Positions 7,657 through 17,671 of a DNA stretch of 64,000 bases are shown here, in pieces. Position numbers and translations under genes: made by a program. Each line of letters opens with the position of its first letter. Positions within the stretch are counted from its first letter, which is position 1. The stretch is from Bacteroidaceae bacterium (GTDB lineage: Bacteria > Bacteroidota > Bacteroidia > Bacteroidales > Bacteroidaceae), in contig JAFUGG010000013.1 in assembly GCA_017469525.1 (NCBI GenBank), positions 62,001-126,000 on the forward strand. Reading direction: 5' to 3'. A model generated the notes under the pieces. That model searched no databases. It was not told where the DNA came from and saw nothing but the letters and a program-made list of their open reading frames with translations.

Positions 7657-9555
7657 TTATATCAGCGCCTCCCATTCCTCTTCGGCTTGCTTGAGCTGAG
7701 CTTTCAGGCGGCCGTGCTTCTCGTAGAGCGAGACGTCCTGACTGCCTTCCGGCGTTGACATCTTGTCTTCAAGGATTTTGATGGCTGCTTCGAGCTGCGT
7801 CACCTTCTCCTCTGCCTCTTGCAGAGCCTTCTCCTTGCGTTTCTGTTCGCGTGCCAATGCCTTCTGCTCGGCATAGGAAGCTGCCCCCTCTCCTTGCACT
7901 TTCGGGGTGTTGACATCCTTTGTCGTGGTGTTCAACTGGTTGAGGCTCTCGATGTTCTTGCTTCTGAGGAAGTCGTAGATGCCGCCCAAGTGCTCACGAA
8001 CCTTGCCGCCTCCGAACTCATAGACCTTCGTCACGAGGCCGTCGAGGAACTCGCGGTCATGACTTACTACGATGACTGTTCCGTCGAAGTCGCGGATGGC
8101 AGCCTTCAGTACGTCCTTCGAGCGCATGTCGAGATGATTGGTCGGCTCGTCGAGGATGAGGCAGTTGACGGGTTCAAGCAAGAGCTTTATCATGGCGAGA
8201 CGGGTGCGTTCGCCTCCCGAGAGGAACTTCACCTTCTTGTCGCTTGCCTCTCCGCCGAACATGAATGCACCCAGTATGTCGCGAATCTTGAGACGTATGT
8301 CGCCCTTTGCCACGCGGTCGATGGTGTCGAACACGGTGTACTCTCCCTCCAGTAGCTGTGCCTGGTTCTGGGCAAAGTAGCCAATCTGAACGTTGTGCCC
8401 CACCTTGAGCGAGCCGTCGAAGGGTATCTCGCCCATGATGCACTTCACGAGCGTGGTCTTTCCCTCGCCGTTTCTGCCGACGAAGGCCACCTTTTCGCCT
8501 CGCCTGATGGTGAGGTTCACGCCGCTGAACACACAGTGCTCGCCGTAGCTTTTGCCCACTTCGTCGCAGATGACGGGGAAGTCGCCGCTGCGCATCGAGC
8601 AGGTGAACTTGAGGTGCAAAGCGCTGTTGTCCACTTCGTCCACTTCGATGGGCACAATCTTCTCCAGTTGCCTTATCTTCTGTTGCACCTGAATGGCTTT
8701 CGTAGCCTGGTAGCGGAAGCGTTCGATGAAGGCCTTTGCGTCGGCAATCTCCTTCTGTTGGTTCTCGAGGGCACGCAGTTGCTGTTCGCGTCGCTCGGCA
8801 TGGAGGGTGACGTACTCGTCGTACTTCACTTTGTAGTCGTAAATCTTGCCGCAACTGATTTCGATGGTGCGGTTCGTTACATTATTTATAAACGCGCGAT
8901 CGTGGCTGACCAGCACGACGGCATTCGCACTTGTCTGCAGGAAGTTTTCGAGCCACTGGATGCTGTCGATGTCGAGGTGGTTCGTAGGCTCATCGAGGAG
9001 GAGGACGTCGGGATGCTGAAGCAGCAGCTTCGCCAGCTCGATGCGCATCCGCCAGCCTCCGCTGAACTCGCTTGTCGGGCGGTCGAGGTCTTCTCTCTTG
9101 AAGCCAAGGCCTTGCAGCGTACGCTCCAATTCTGCCTGATAGTTCATTCCTCCCATCATCTGGAAGTGCTCGTTCAAGTGGGTGAAGCGTTCCACGAGCT
9201 CCATGTATGCTTCGCTCTCGTAGTCAGTACGTTCTGCCAGTTGATTGTTGAGGTGTCCAAGCTCTTGCTCCATCTCTGTGATGTGCTCGAAGGCACGCTC
9301 TGCTTCCTCGCGGACGGTACGTTCGTCGGTGAGCACCATTACCTGCGGCAAGTAGGCAATGGTGATGTCTTTCGGCTTGCTTACCGTTCCGCTTGTGGGT
9401 TGCTGGATGCCTGCAATGATTTTGAGCATCGTGCTCTTGCCGGCACCATTCTTGCCTACGAGAGCAATTCGGTCGTGTTTGTTGATGACATAGCTGATGT
9501 CATTGAAGAGCGGCTTTGCGCTGAACTCTACGCTTAGATTATCTATCGAAACCAT
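7657..9555 (-). CDS. ABC-F family ATPase (Uup/YheS-like)
   Basis: Soluble ATPase with two ABC domains and no membrane segment, the ABC-F class that acts on ribosomes or in antibiotic resistance. Domain 1 has Walker A GKNGAGKST, signature FSGGW and Walker B LLLDEPTNHLD. Domain 2 has GRNGEGKTT, LSGGERTR and LILDEPTNHLD. The linker is charged, and a C-terminal coiled coil rich in E/K/Q occupies about the last 90 residues, as in Uup. It begins one base after the trkA stop, so it is translationally linked to dxs-trkA. Confidence 0.93.
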   Translation of the reverse strand: MVSIDNLSVEFSAKPLFNDISYVINKHDRIALVGKNGAGKSTMLKIIAGIQQPTSGTVSKPKDITIAYLPQVMVLTDERTVREEAERAFEHITEMEQELGHLNNQLAERTDYESEAYMELVERFTHLNEHFQMMGGMNYQAELERTLQGLGFKREDLDRPTSEFSGGWRMRIELAKLLLQHPDVLLLDEPTNHLDIDSIQWLENFLQTSANAVVLVSHDRAFINNVTNRTIEISCGKIYDYKVKYDEYVTLHAERREQQLRALENQQKEIADAKAFIERFRYQATKAIQVQQKIRQLEKIVPIEVDEVDNSALHLKFTCSMRSGDFPVICDEVGKSYGEHCVFSGVNLTIRRGEKVAFVGRNGEGKTTLVKCIMGEIPFDGSLKVGHNVQIGYFAQNQAQLLEGEYTVFDTIDRVAKGDIRLKIRDILGAFMFGGEASDKKVKFLSGGERTRLAMIKLLLEPVNCLILDEPTNHLDMRSKDVLKAAIRDFDGTVIVVSHDREFLDGLVTKVYEFGGGKVREHLGGIYDFLRSKNIESLNQLNTTTKDVNTPKVQGEGAASYAEQKALAREQKRKEKALQEAEEKVTQLEAAIKILEDKMSTPEGSQDVSLYEKHGRLKAQLKQAEEEWEALI

Positions 9556-9556
9556 A

Positions 9557-10936
9557 TCAGAACAGATGCAGTCCGCCGCTTTTCTTCGAGAAATAGTGGT
9601 CCATCTGTTTTATGAGACCACTCTTACAGAATACAACCACGCGGTCGCCAGGTTGCAAAGTCGTATTACCATAAATCAAGGCACCTTGAGCTTCGCCACG
9701 AACATAACCGCCAAGCGTAACGCCTGTAGGCAAACGCAGTTCGCTGACGGGCTTTGCACAAGCTACGCTGCCTTCCTGGACAACTATTTCAGCAACATCA
9801 GCGCTTGCGATGGTGAGGCACTTGACGTTGTGGGCATCAGTGTCGAGCATCATCTGGTAGATGCGACCGGCTGCTATCATCTTCTTGTTGATGATGGTGC
9901 CGATGTCAAGTTTCTCGGCCATTGAGATGTAGTCCATGTTGTCAACAAGGGCAACCGTCTTGCGGACTCCCATTCGCTTTGCTGCAAGGCATGCTAAGAT
10001 GTTGGTCTCTGTTTCAGGCGTAAGGGCACAGAATGCGTGCATGTCCGAAAGCCCTTCGTCGAGCAGTAGGGCAGTGTCGCGTCCGTCGCCTTGAATGATG
10101 CGGATGTCGCTGTCTTCGAGGATTTCATTGAGGCGACGGCAACGCTCTTCGCTTTGCTCGATTATCTTGATGTTGTAGAAGTCGGGTTTCTCCTCAGCCA
10201 CATGGACAGAGGTTCGGCCGCCGCCCATTATCATTACGTTTCGTACGTCGGCATAGTCCTCTTTGCCCACGATTTCGCGAATGTATGCAATGTGTCGTTT
10301 TGTGGTCATGAAGTAGGCAATGTCGCCGTTTCTCAGCTCGTCGTTACCAGTAGGAATGATGGTGTCGTCACCTCGTTTGATGGCTACAATGCGGTAAGGT
10401 GTCTGAGCGTCGCACAGGTCACGAAGGGCAACGCCTGTGATGCGGGCTTTCTCGCGAAGCTTGATGCCAAGCATTACTAGTGCCCCTCCTGCAACTTCCC
10501 AGTACTGCCGGACCCAGGAACGCTTGATGCCATCGAGGATTTCCCTTGCGGCAAGTCCTTCAGGATAGATGATGGAGTCAACACCCATCTGCCCGAAGAG
10601 GTCGCGATACTGTGGCATTGTGTATTCGGCAGTATCAACCCGTGCAATTGTCTTGCGGGCGCCAAGGGTGTGAGCCAGCATGCAACAGGTGATGTTTCGT
10701 GTCTCTTCCGGAGTGACGGCTATAAAGAGGTCGCACTGATGCACGCCTCCTTCGCGAAGTCCGCTGATGGAGGTGGGTGAGACGTTGAGTGTCATCAGGT
10801 CGAGGTCGCCGGAGTTAAGAAGGCGAGCAGTCTTCTCTGGACTCTCGTCAATGAGTATGATGTCCTGGTCCTCTCTGGAAAGGAGTGCCGCGAGATGTGA
10901 GCCAACGGCTCCTGCTCCTGCTATGACGATTTTCAT
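9557..10936 (-). CDS. trkA: Trk potassium uptake regulatory subunit TrkA
   Basis: Cytosolic NAD-binding regulatory subunit of a Trk/Ktr potassium channel. It has two RCK units: the first opens with [16 protein letters not shown], the second near residue 235 with [10 protein letters not shown], and each is followed by a TrkA-C region. The length is 459 residues. Its start overlaps the dxs stop by four bases (ATGA). In relatives a trkH channel gene often follows directly, but here an ABC-F gene follows instead, so the membrane subunit must lie elsewhere. Confidence 0.93.
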   Translation of the reverse strand: MKIVIAGAGAVGSHLAALLSREDQDIILIDESPEKTARLLNSGDLDLMTLNVSPTSISGLREGGVHQCDLFIAVTPEETRNITCCMLAHTLGARKTIARVDTAEYTMPQYRDLFGQMGVDSIIYPEGLAAREILDGIKRSWVRQYWEVAGGALVMLGIKLREKARITGVALRDLCDAQTPYRIVAIKRGDDTIIPTGNDELRNGDIAYFMTTKRHIAYIREIVGKEDYADVRNVMIMGGGRTSVHVAEEKPDFYNIKIIEQSEERCRRLNEILEDSDIRIIQGDGRDTALLLDEGLSDMHAFCALTPETETNILACLAAKRMGVRKTVALVDNMDYISMAEKLDIGTIINKKMIAAGRIYQMMLDTDAHNVKCLTIASADVAEIVVQEGSVACAKPVSELRLPTGVTLGGYVRGEAQGALIYGNTTLQPGDRVVVFCKSGLIKQMDHYFSKKSGGLHLF

Positions 10937-12819
10937 ATAATAGTTTTCTTTATGGCTTCAGCATCAAGCCCTACCAGGTGATAGAGCTCTTCTGGAGTGC
11001 CGTGTTCAACGAAATGGTCGGGTAGGCCGAGACGGACAATCTGTGGATGGAGGTTGTGGTCTGACATATATTCAATTACAGCGGACCCCAGTCCGCCTTT
11101 GACGACGCCATCTTCCACGGTGACGATGCGCCGGAAAGTCGTGCCGACTTCCTGCAGGATGCCTTCGTCGATGGGCTTGAGGAAACGCATGTCGTAATGA
11201 GCGACGTGATGTCCTTCCTTTTGCAGTTCCTGTACCACCTTTGCTACGACGTTGCCGATTGGCCCAAGACTTAATACTGCCACATCTTTCCCTTCCGAGA
11301 GTTTTCGGCCTTTCCCTATGGGAAGTTCCTCGAGGGGACAGCGCCAATCAGTCAGGACGCCGCGTCCTCTTGGGTAGCGAATGACGAATGGTCCTTTTCC
11401 GGGAAGCTGTGCTGTGTACATGAGCTTGCGCAGTTCGTGCTCGTTCATGGGAGAACTTATTGTCAGGTTGGGTATGGGGCGTAGTGCAGCGAGGTCAAAT
11501 GCTCCGTGATGTGTGGCTCCGTCCTGTCCGACGAGTCCTGCTCTGTCGAAGCAGAAGACGACTGGAAGTTTGCATAGAGCTACGTCGTGGATGATGCTGT
11601 CGAAGGCACGCTGGGAAAACGAGGAATAGATGTTGCAGAAGGGAGTCAGGCCTTCCTTTGCCAGTCCTCCGGCAAAGGTGACGGCATGCCCTTCGGCAAT
11701 TCCGACGTCGAAGGTCCGCTCTGGCATTTCCTTCATCATGATGGTGAGGCTGCAACCTGTTGCCATAGCAGGCGTGATACCGACAATCTTCTTGTTCTGT
11801 CGTGCAAGTTCAAGTAGTGTCTCACCGAAGACGTCTTGGTATTTGGGCGGCAATCCTTCGGTGTTGTCTTTGAGGCGTTCGCCTGTTTCGGGGTCGTATT
11901 TGCCTGGAGCATGGAAGACGGTCGGGTCCTTCTCGGCTGCTTTGAAGCCTTTGCCTTTGATGGTGTGAAGGTGCAGAAGCTTCGGACCCTTCATGTCCTT
12001 AATCTGTCGAAGGGTGTTGACGAGCTCTATGACATTGTGTCCGTCTGCCGGGCCGAAGTAGCGGATGTTCAGGCCTTCAAAGATATTCTGTTGGCCGACG
12101 AGTAACGCCTTCACGGAATTGTTGAAGCGCAATATCTTCTGGCGTCTCTTCTCGCTTAAGACACCCAGTCGGACGAGTCCGTTGGAGAGCCGGAAACGCA
12201 CGGAGTTGTAGAGGCTGGACGTATGCAACTGGTGCAGGTAGTGCTTCAGGCCGCCTACACTGCGGTCGATACTCATGTTGTTGTCGTTGAGTATGATGAG
12301 GAGATTGTTCGGGGTGCTGCTTGCATTGTTCAGTCCCTCGAAGGCAAGTCCGCCGCTCATGCTGCCGTCGCCAATTACTGCCACCACTTTCCGCTCGTCC
12401 TGACCTTGCTGATGTGCAGCCACAGCCATTCCTAGGGCAGCGGAGATGCTGTTGGAGGCGTGTCCGCAGGCAAAGGTGTCGTATTCGCTTTCCTCTGGCG
12501 ACGGGAAGGGACGCAGCCCACCAAAGTGGCGATAGGTGTGGAAGTCTTCTCTGCGGCCGGTCAGTATCTTGTGGCCTGCTGCCTGATGCCCGACGTCCCA
12601 AACGATGCGGTCGAAGGGCGTGTTGAAGACGTAGTGCAAGGCAACCGTCAACTCCACCACGCCAAGACTGCTGGCAAAGTGGCCCGGGTTGCTTGCCATT
12701 TCCCGTATGATTTCCTGTCGCAGTTCGTCACATACTTGAGGCAGTGCTTCTAAGGGTAAAGCCCTAAGGTCAGACGGGAAATTTATATCTTTAAGTAGCT
12801 CTTGAGGCTCTTTTTTCAC
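10933..12819 (-). CDS. dxs: 1-deoxy-D-xylulose-5-phosphate synthase
   Basis: Thiamine-diphosphate enzyme that joins pyruvate and glyceraldehyde 3-phosphate, the entry step of the MEP isoprenoid pathway. The 628 residues match the family. The motifs include [15 protein letters not shown], the ThDP-binding [16 protein letters not shown], the [10 protein letters not shown] region and the transketolase-type C-domain with [15 protein letters not shown]. The start codon is GTG, placed about 20 bases after a TATCTTTG box. It is the first gene of a leftward operon with trkA and the ABC-F gene. Confidence 0.96.
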   Translation of the reverse strand: MKKEPQELLKDINFPSDLRALPLEALPQVCDELRQEIIREMASNPGHFASSLGVVELTVALHYVFNTPFDRIVWDVGHQAAGHKILTGRREDFHTYRHFGGLRPFPSPEESEYDTFACGHASNSISAALGMAVAAHQQGQDERKVVAVIGDGSMSGGLAFEGLNNASSTPNNLLIILNDNNMSIDRSVGGLKHYLHQLHTSSLYNSVRFRLSNGLVRLGVLSEKRRQKILRFNNSVKALLVGQQNIFEGLNIRYFGPADGHNVIELVNTLRQIKDMKGPKLLHLHTIKGKGFKAAEKDPTVFHAPGKYDPETGERLKDNTEGLPPKYQDVFGETLLELARQNKKIVGITPAMATGCSLTIMMKEMPERTFDVGIAEGHAVTFAGGLAKEGLTPFCNIYSSFSQRAFDSIIHDVALCKLPVVFCFDRAGLVGQDGATHHGAFDLAALRPIPNLTISSPMNEHELRKLMYTAQLPGKGPFVIRYPRGRGVLTDWRCPLEELPIGKGRKLSEGKDVAVLSLGPIGNVVAKVVQELQKEGHHVAHYDMRFLKPIDEGILQEVGTTFRRIVTVEDGVVKGGLGSAVIEYMSDHNLHPQIVRLGLPDHFVEHGTPEELYHLVGLDAEAIKKTII

Positions 12820-12841
12820 GTTTTATAATTATTTTTGTGTG

Positions 12842-12849
12842 CAAAGATA
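12842..12849 (-). promoter_or_regulatory. -7 box of dxs operon promoter
   Basis: TATCTTTG on the minus strand, 23 bases upstream of the dxs GTG. It stands back to back with the GSCFA-gene box on the plus strand. Confidence 0.65.
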
Positions 12850-12871
12850 AACATTTTAGCGGAGTTTTATG

Positions 12872-12879
12872 TAATTTTG
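12872..12879 (+). promoter_or_regulatory. -7 box of GSCFA gene promoter
   Basis: TAATTTTG on the plus strand, 25 bases before the GSCFA gene start; it fits TAnnTTTG. Confidence 0.5.
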
Positions 12880-12904
12880 CGCAACAAAAAAAGCTTAAGA
12901 GAGA

Positions 12905-13705
12905 ATGAAGGCAGAAGAAACGGTGTCTCGCACGGTAGTTGAAGTGCCGAAATGGTCCAATCCGATGCGAAAGGACCAGCACTTTGTGCTGCTGGGTTCT
13001 TGCTTTGCCCAGTACATGGGTGAGCGGTTCCTGAGCGAAGGGATGAGTGCTGTCTGCAATCCCTTGGGCGCTGCCTACAATCCTGAAAGCATAGCCATCC
13101 AGGTGCGTCAGGCACTTGAAGGCGGAGCGCTCGGCTCCTCCATCTTCTGCTTTGACGGCAAATGGCGAAGCTGGTGGGCAAACACTTTACTCAGCGATTC
13201 GGACGAGGCAAGGTTCCGCGAGAGGATAGGGGAGACCTTCCGCCATCTGGGCAACTCCTTGCGAGAGGCCGACTTCCTGTTCCTGACCTTGGGCACGAAC
13301 GTCTGCTACCGGTTGAAGTCGAGCGGGATGATTGTGGCGAACTGCCATAAGGTGCCGGCTCGCGAGTTTGAGGAGGTGACGCTGAGCGTTAAGACCTGCA
13401 CAGACATTCTTTCCGACATGATAGAACTGCTTTTGGCCGAGTGCCCGAAGCTGCAGGTCGTCTTCACCGTCAGCCCCTACCGCTACAAGAAGTACGGGTT
13501 GCATGGCAGCCAGCTTGCCAAGGCTGCGTTGCTGCTTGCTGTCGATGAGGTCTGCAAACGCTTCCCGGAGAGAGCAACCTATTTCCCTGCCTACGAGATC
13601 CTTCTCGATGAGCTGCGCGACTACAGCTTTTATGCCGACGATATGATACACCCTGCTCCTGCTGCCGTGGAGCATATCTGGAAGAAGCTAAATCTTACAA
13701 CCTAA
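12905..13705 (+). CDS. GSCFA domain protein
   Basis: Protein of 266 residues with the family-naming motif LLGSCFAQ near residue 31, followed by NPLGAAYNP, a SGNH/GDSL-like early block; a late DDMIHPAP resembles the Asp/His end of that fold. The family is common in Bacteroidota, and its substrate is not known to me. It has no signal peptide, so it is probably cytosolic. It is divergent from dxs and is followed after 19 bases by the MurF-Alr fusion, which suggests co-transcription and a possible cell-envelope link. Confidence 0.88.
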   Translation: MKAEETVSRTVVEVPKWSNPMRKDQHFVLLGSCFAQYMGERFLSEGMSAVCNPLGAAYNPESIAIQVRQALEGGALGSSIFCFDGKWRSWWANTLLSDSDEARFRERIGETFRHLGNSLREADFLFLTLGTNVCYRLKSSGMIVANCHKVPAREFEEVTLSVKTCTDILSDMIELLLAECPKLQVVFTVSPYRYKKYGLHGSQLAKAALLLAVDEVCKRFPERATYFPAYEILLDELRDYSFYADDMIHPAPAAVEHIWKKLNLTT

Positions 13706-13724
13706 AACCTGAAACTTTACATAA

Positions 13725-16088
13725 ATGTACAACACACTTGAAATAGCATCCGTCATAGGAGCAAAGACAAATGAAATAAGTGGACGCAATGTTGACTGGC
13801 TGCTAACGGACAGCCGCAGCCTTTGCTATCCGGAATCTACACTCTTCTTTGCCATCAAGACATATCGTGGCAACGGCCATCGCTACATTGCCGACCTCTA
13901 TCAGCGAGGCGTCCGAGCCTTCGTTGTAAGCGAAGCTGTGGAAGGCGCTTTCCCCGATGCCGACTTCCTCTTCGTGCCTGACACGCTTGTGGCTCTGCAA
14001 GCGCTGGCCGCGTATCACAGGACGCGTTTCGACATACCCGTCATAGGCATCACGGGCAGCAACGGCAAGACGCTCGTCAAGGAGTGGCTCTACCAGCTTC
14101 TTGCTCCCGACTTCACCGTCACCCGCAGCCCTCGCAGCTACAACTCGCAGATAGGTGTTCCTCTCTCCGTGTGGGGGCTTTGGGAGAAGAGCGAGGTGGG
14201 CATCTTCGAGGCTGCTATATCGGAGCGGAACGAAATGGCAGCCTTGGAGCGCATCATCAAGCCCACTATCGCCATATTCACTTGCCTGGGCAGCGCCCAC
14301 CAGGAGAATTTCTCGTCGATGGAGGAGAAATGCCAGGAGAAGCTGTTGCTCATGAAGGATGCAAAGGTCATCATCTATCCGAAACACGATGCTATCATAG
14401 AGAAGCAGATTATCCAGGCTGGCTTAAAGGGCAAACTCATTCCGTGCCCAAGCACAGGAAATGCCTTCGAGGACAATAAGGCTCTCTGCCGTGCCGTCTG
14501 CAAGGAGCTGGGTCTCGACGACGACATCACCGAGGAGAGACTTCGTGCCCTTGAGCCTGTTGCCATGCGACTGGAGGTGAAGGACGGTGTAAACGACTGC
14601 ACACTCATCAACGACTCCTACAACAGCGACCTCAACAGCCTCGACATCGCCTTGGACTTCATGAACCGGCGTCCCGAGAAGGAAGGCCGACAGCGTACGC
14701 TCATCCTCAGCGACATCCAGCAGAGTGGCGTGGAACCGCATGCGCTCTATACGCAACTGGCTGGACTGCTCGAACAACGAGGCATCACCAATCTGATAGC
14801 AGTCGGAGGTATCATTTCGGCACACATGGACTGCTTCACCCACCTGCCTTTCAGCCGCCGCTTCTTCCCGAGCACCGACGCATTGCTTGGCGATGAGATT
14901 CTGACGACGCTTGAGCATCAGCTCATCCTCATCAAGGGCGCACGCAGTTTCCACTTCGAGCGCATCACCGACCGACTGGAGAAGAAAGTGCACGAGACGA
15001 TACTGGAGGTCAACCTCAGTGCCATCATCAAGAATCTCAACTATTACCGCTCCTTCATGAAGCCCGAGACGAAGATGGTCTGCATGGTGAAGGCCGACGG
15101 ATATGGTGCCGGAGCTGTCGAGGTGGCTAAGACATTGCAGGACCACGGCGTGGAATATCTTGCCGTGGCCGTGGCCGACGAAGGCGTTACACTGCGTGAA
15201 AACGGCATCACTGGCGGCATCATCATCATGAACCCAGAGATGAGCAGCTTCAGCACATTGTTCCAATATCAGCTCGAACCCGAGATATATAGCTTCCGGC
15301 TACTCGATGCGCTTATCAAGGCAGCAGAGCACGAGGGCATCCTGGGCTTCCCTGTCCACATCAAGCTCGATACCGGGATGCATCGCCTCGGCTTTAATCC
15401 AGAGACGGACATGCCCGCCCTCATCGACCGCCTCCGCCGTCAGACTGCCCTCATCCCGCGTTCCGTCTTCTCGCACTTCGTTGGCAGCGACTCCGAGGAC
15501 TTCGACGCTTTCTCCGATATGCAGTGGAAGCTCTTCCAAAAGGGAGCCAAGCAGCTTCAGGATGCTTTCCCCAATCCTATTCTGAGGCACATCTGCAACA
15601 GTGCCGGCATCGAGCGCTTCCCGGGACGTCACCTCGAGATGGTGCGCCTCGGCCTTGGACTGTACGGCATCAACAGCCGAAACAACGAGACCATCCACCT
15701 GGTCAGCACCTTGCGTACCACCATCCTGCAAATCCACGACGTCAAGGCTGGCGAGAGCGTAGGTTACAGCCGCAGGACCGTGCTCGAACGCGACAGCCGC
15801 ATCGCCACTCTGCCAATAGGCTATGCCGACGGACTGAACAGGCTGCTTGGTAACAGGAAAGGCTATTGCCTCGTTAATGGGCAGAGGGCTGACTATGTGG
15901 GAAATATCTGTATGGACGTCTGCATGATTGACGTCACTGACATTCCTTGCCAGGAAGGCGACCTTGCCACCATCTTCGGCGAAGAACTCACGCCTTCGGA
16001 ACTGGCCTCGCGCTGCGGCACCATTCCCTACGAAATCATGACGGGCATTGCTCCGCGCGTGAAGCGCATCTACTTCGAGGACAAGTAG
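13725..16088 (+). CDS. MurF-alanine racemase fusion protein
   Basis: Two enzymes in one chain of 787 residues. Residues about 1-410 are a MurF ligase, which joins D-Ala-D-Ala to the muramoyl tripeptide, with P-loop ITGSNGKT. Residues about 415-787 are a PLP-dependent alanine racemase that makes D-alanine, with the Schiff-base lysine in MVKADGYGAG, the GYSRRT tyrosine region, and LPIGYADG. The fusion is typical of Bacteroidales. A complete stand-alone murF lies 5 kb downstream, so the MurF half here may be redundant or may have a structural role. Confidence 0.94.
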   Translation: MYNTLEIASVIGAKTNEISGRNVDWLLTDSRSLCYPESTLFFAIKTYRGNGHRYIADLYQRGVRAFVVSEAVEGAFPDADFLFVPDTLVALQALAAYHRTRFDIPVIGITGSNGKTLVKEWLYQLLAPDFTVTRSPRSYNSQIGVPLSVWGLWEKSEVGIFEAAISERNEMAALERIIKPTIAIFTCLGSAHQENFSSMEEKCQEKLLLMKDAKVIIYPKHDAIIEKQIIQAGLKGKLIPCPSTGNAFEDNKALCRAVCKELGLDDDITEERLRALEPVAMRLEVKDGVNDCTLINDSYNSDLNSLDIALDFMNRRPEKEGRQRTLILSDIQQSGVEPHALYTQLAGLLEQRGITNLIAVGGIISAHMDCFTHLPFSRRFFPSTDALLGDEILTTLEHQLILIKGARSFHFERITDRLEKKVHETILEVNLSAIIKNLNYYRSFMKPETKMVCMVKADGYGAGAVEVAKTLQDHGVEYLAVAVADEGVTLRENGITGGIIIMNPEMSSFSTLFQYQLEPEIYSFRLLDALIKAAEHEGILGFPVHIKLDTGMHRLGFNPETDMPALIDRLRRQTALIPRSVFSHFVGSDSEDFDAFSDMQWKLFQKGAKQLQDAFPNPILRHICNSAGIERFPGRHLEMVRLGLGLYGINSRNNETIHLVSTLRTTILQIHDVKAGESVGYSRRTVLERDSRIATLPIGYADGLNRLLGNRKGYCLVNGQRADYVGNICMDVCMIDVTDIPCQEGDLATIFGEELTPSELASRCGTIPYEIMTGIAPRVKRIYFEDK

Positions 16089-16352
16089 GCATCCTCCTGC
16101 GCCCTTTGGCTTTTGGAGTATATCTGCCAAGGAGAAGAAGCTTTCTGTATAAGGCTTAGTAGAAGTGGCTTTAAGCTTTATTTCTACTTGGCTTTATGCT
16201 TTTAGGCTTACCCCCTTTTATTTCCCCCTACTAAGATATACACCAAGACCCTCGTTTTTTTAACCCCAGGGGGCAGAAAAATTTGCTTATTTGCAAAAAA
16301 TCGAAAAAAGTAGTGCCGTTTCGGGGGGAAGTGTGCAAAGAAGAAGCCGACT

Positions 16353-16462
16353 CGCCATGAAGCCAAAATTATCACGCCATGAAGCCAGATTCAACACGTC
16401 GTAATGCCAATTGCAACACGCCATATTTACAATTGCAACGCGTTGGAATTTTATTTTAACAG
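16353..16462. repeat. 22-base array D (4-5 diverged units)
   Basis: Units of exactly 22 bases begin at 16353, 16375, 16397 and 16419, with a weaker fifth at 16441. The first two share CGCCATGAAGCCA; the third and fourth share CAATTGCAAC. The gap 16089-16531 otherwise holds A/T-rich inverted patches such as AGTAGAA/TTTCTACT near 16158-16190, the T-rich run near 16255, and the promoter of the next gene. I saw no convincing cobalamin riboswitch. Confidence 0.75.
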
Positions 16463-16492
16463 TGTTGTAAATTCAATTCCTCAGCCTATCCG

Positions 16493-16524
16493 TTTGGCAG
16501 TTTGACGGAAAAATCGTAACTTTG
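16493..16524 (+). promoter_or_regulatory. Promoter of ABC importer operon
   Basis: TTTG at 16493-16496 and TAACTTTG at 16517-16524 are 20 bases apart, the spacing expected for a Bacteroidota -33/-7 pair. The gene start follows 8 bases later, so the transcript would be nearly leaderless unless translation begins at the second ATG (16541). Confidence 0.7.
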
Positions 16525-16531
16525 CAGCGAA

Positions 16532-17671
16532 ATGAGAAATATGCGATACATTATATTAGCAGTTTTGCCGGTTCTCCTGCTGCTTTCGAGCTGCAACGGT
16601 CGAACCGAGCAGGCCGATGAAGCAGGCGATACATTGCTCCTCCGCCATGCACGCAACCTGACTATCGTGGAGTTCCCGGACCGGACGGAAGTGACGCTCC
16701 TCAACCCTTGGGACGGGACAGGCGTGCTGGCAAGTTATGTCTTGGTGGATAAGTCAAAAGCAATAAGCGGGAAAACAAATTCCTCTTCGCAGAGCTCCGG
16801 TTCCGGCAGAATGCTTGTTGCCGTTCCCCTCCACAATGCAGCCGTCTTCGGAAGCGTCCACTGCGCCCTGATACACGACTTGGGAGCCGACGAGGCAATC
16901 GGTGGCATCTGCGACTTGGAGTATATCAACCAGCCGGAGCTCAGGAAAGCTGTGGCCGTGGGACGTGTTGCCAATCTTGGCAACAGCATTCAGCCAAGCC
17001 TGGAAAAGCTTGTCGACCTCAGCCCTGACGCCTTGATGCCCAGTCCCTTCGAGAACAGCGGCGGGCTGGGACGCATTGAGCGACTCGGCATTCCCATCAT
17101 CTGGTGTGCCGACTACATGGAGCACACGCCACTGGGCCGTGCCGAGTGGATGCGCTTCTATGGTCGTCTTTTCGGACGGGGCGAGGAGGCTGACAGCATC
17201 TTCAGCATCGTAGAGCAACGCTACGAGGAGCTTGCTGCCCAGGCAAAGAATGCAAAGACTAAGCCACGCCTTTTGCCCGAGATGCCCTGGAGCGGACAGT
17301 GGACCTTGCCAGGTGCCGGAAGCAGCTCCACAAAGCTCTACGAGGATGCCGGAGCAGATTATCTCTTCGCCAACCTCGAGGGGAACGGAGGCATTCCACT
17401 CAGTACAGAAAAAGTCGTGGACAAAGGCATCGGTGCAGACATCTGGCTCATCAAGCACCACGGCAGGTTGGACCGCCGGCAGATGGTGTCGGACACACCG
17501 CTGCTGGCCAGTATCAAGGCTCCCATTTGGTGGTGCGACACTTCGCAGACGCTTCTCTACGAGGAGACACCCTTCCATCCCGAGCGACTCCTTGAGAACC
17601 TCATCAGCATCCTGCACCCCGAACTGGGCATCACGTCCCGTTGGAACTATTTTAAGCTCTTGGAAGAATGA
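16532..17671 (+). CDS. ABC transporter substrate-binding lipoprotein (BtuF/FepB-like)
   Basis: Binding protein for an iron-complex, heme or cobalamin importer, 379 residues. The N-terminus is a lipoprotein signal (LLLLSSCNG). The body is the two-lobed helical-backbone fold, with typical blocks near GADEAIGGICDLEYIN, SPDALMPSPFENSGG and WLIKHH. It overlaps the permease start by four bases (ATGA), so the two are co-translated. The ligand cannot be told from sequence. The start may be the first or the fourth codon (both Met). Confidence 0.87.
   Translation: MRNMRYIILAVLPVLLLLSSCNGRTEQADEAGDTLLLRHARNLTIVEFPDRTEVTLLNPWDGTGVLASYVLVDKSKAISGKTNSSSQSSGSGRMLVAVPLHNAAVFGSVHCALIHDLGADEAIGGICDLEYINQPELRKAVAVGRVANLGNSIQPSLEKLVDLSPDALMPSPFENSGGLGRIERLGIPIIWCADYMEHTPLGRAEWMRFYGRLFGRGEEADSIFSIVEQRYEELAAQAKNAKTKPRLLPEMPWSGQWTLPGAGSSSTKLYEDAGADYLFANLEGNGGIPLSTEKVVDKGIGADIWLIKHHGRLDRRQMVSDTPLLASIKAPIWWCDTSQTLLYEETPFHPERLLENLISILHPELGITSRWNYFKLLEE

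Noticed and set aside
16089..16531. Cobalamin riboswitch in front of the ABC importer operon
   Set aside because: No B12-box-like conserved core could be found; only AT-rich inverted patches and a 22-base array are visible.
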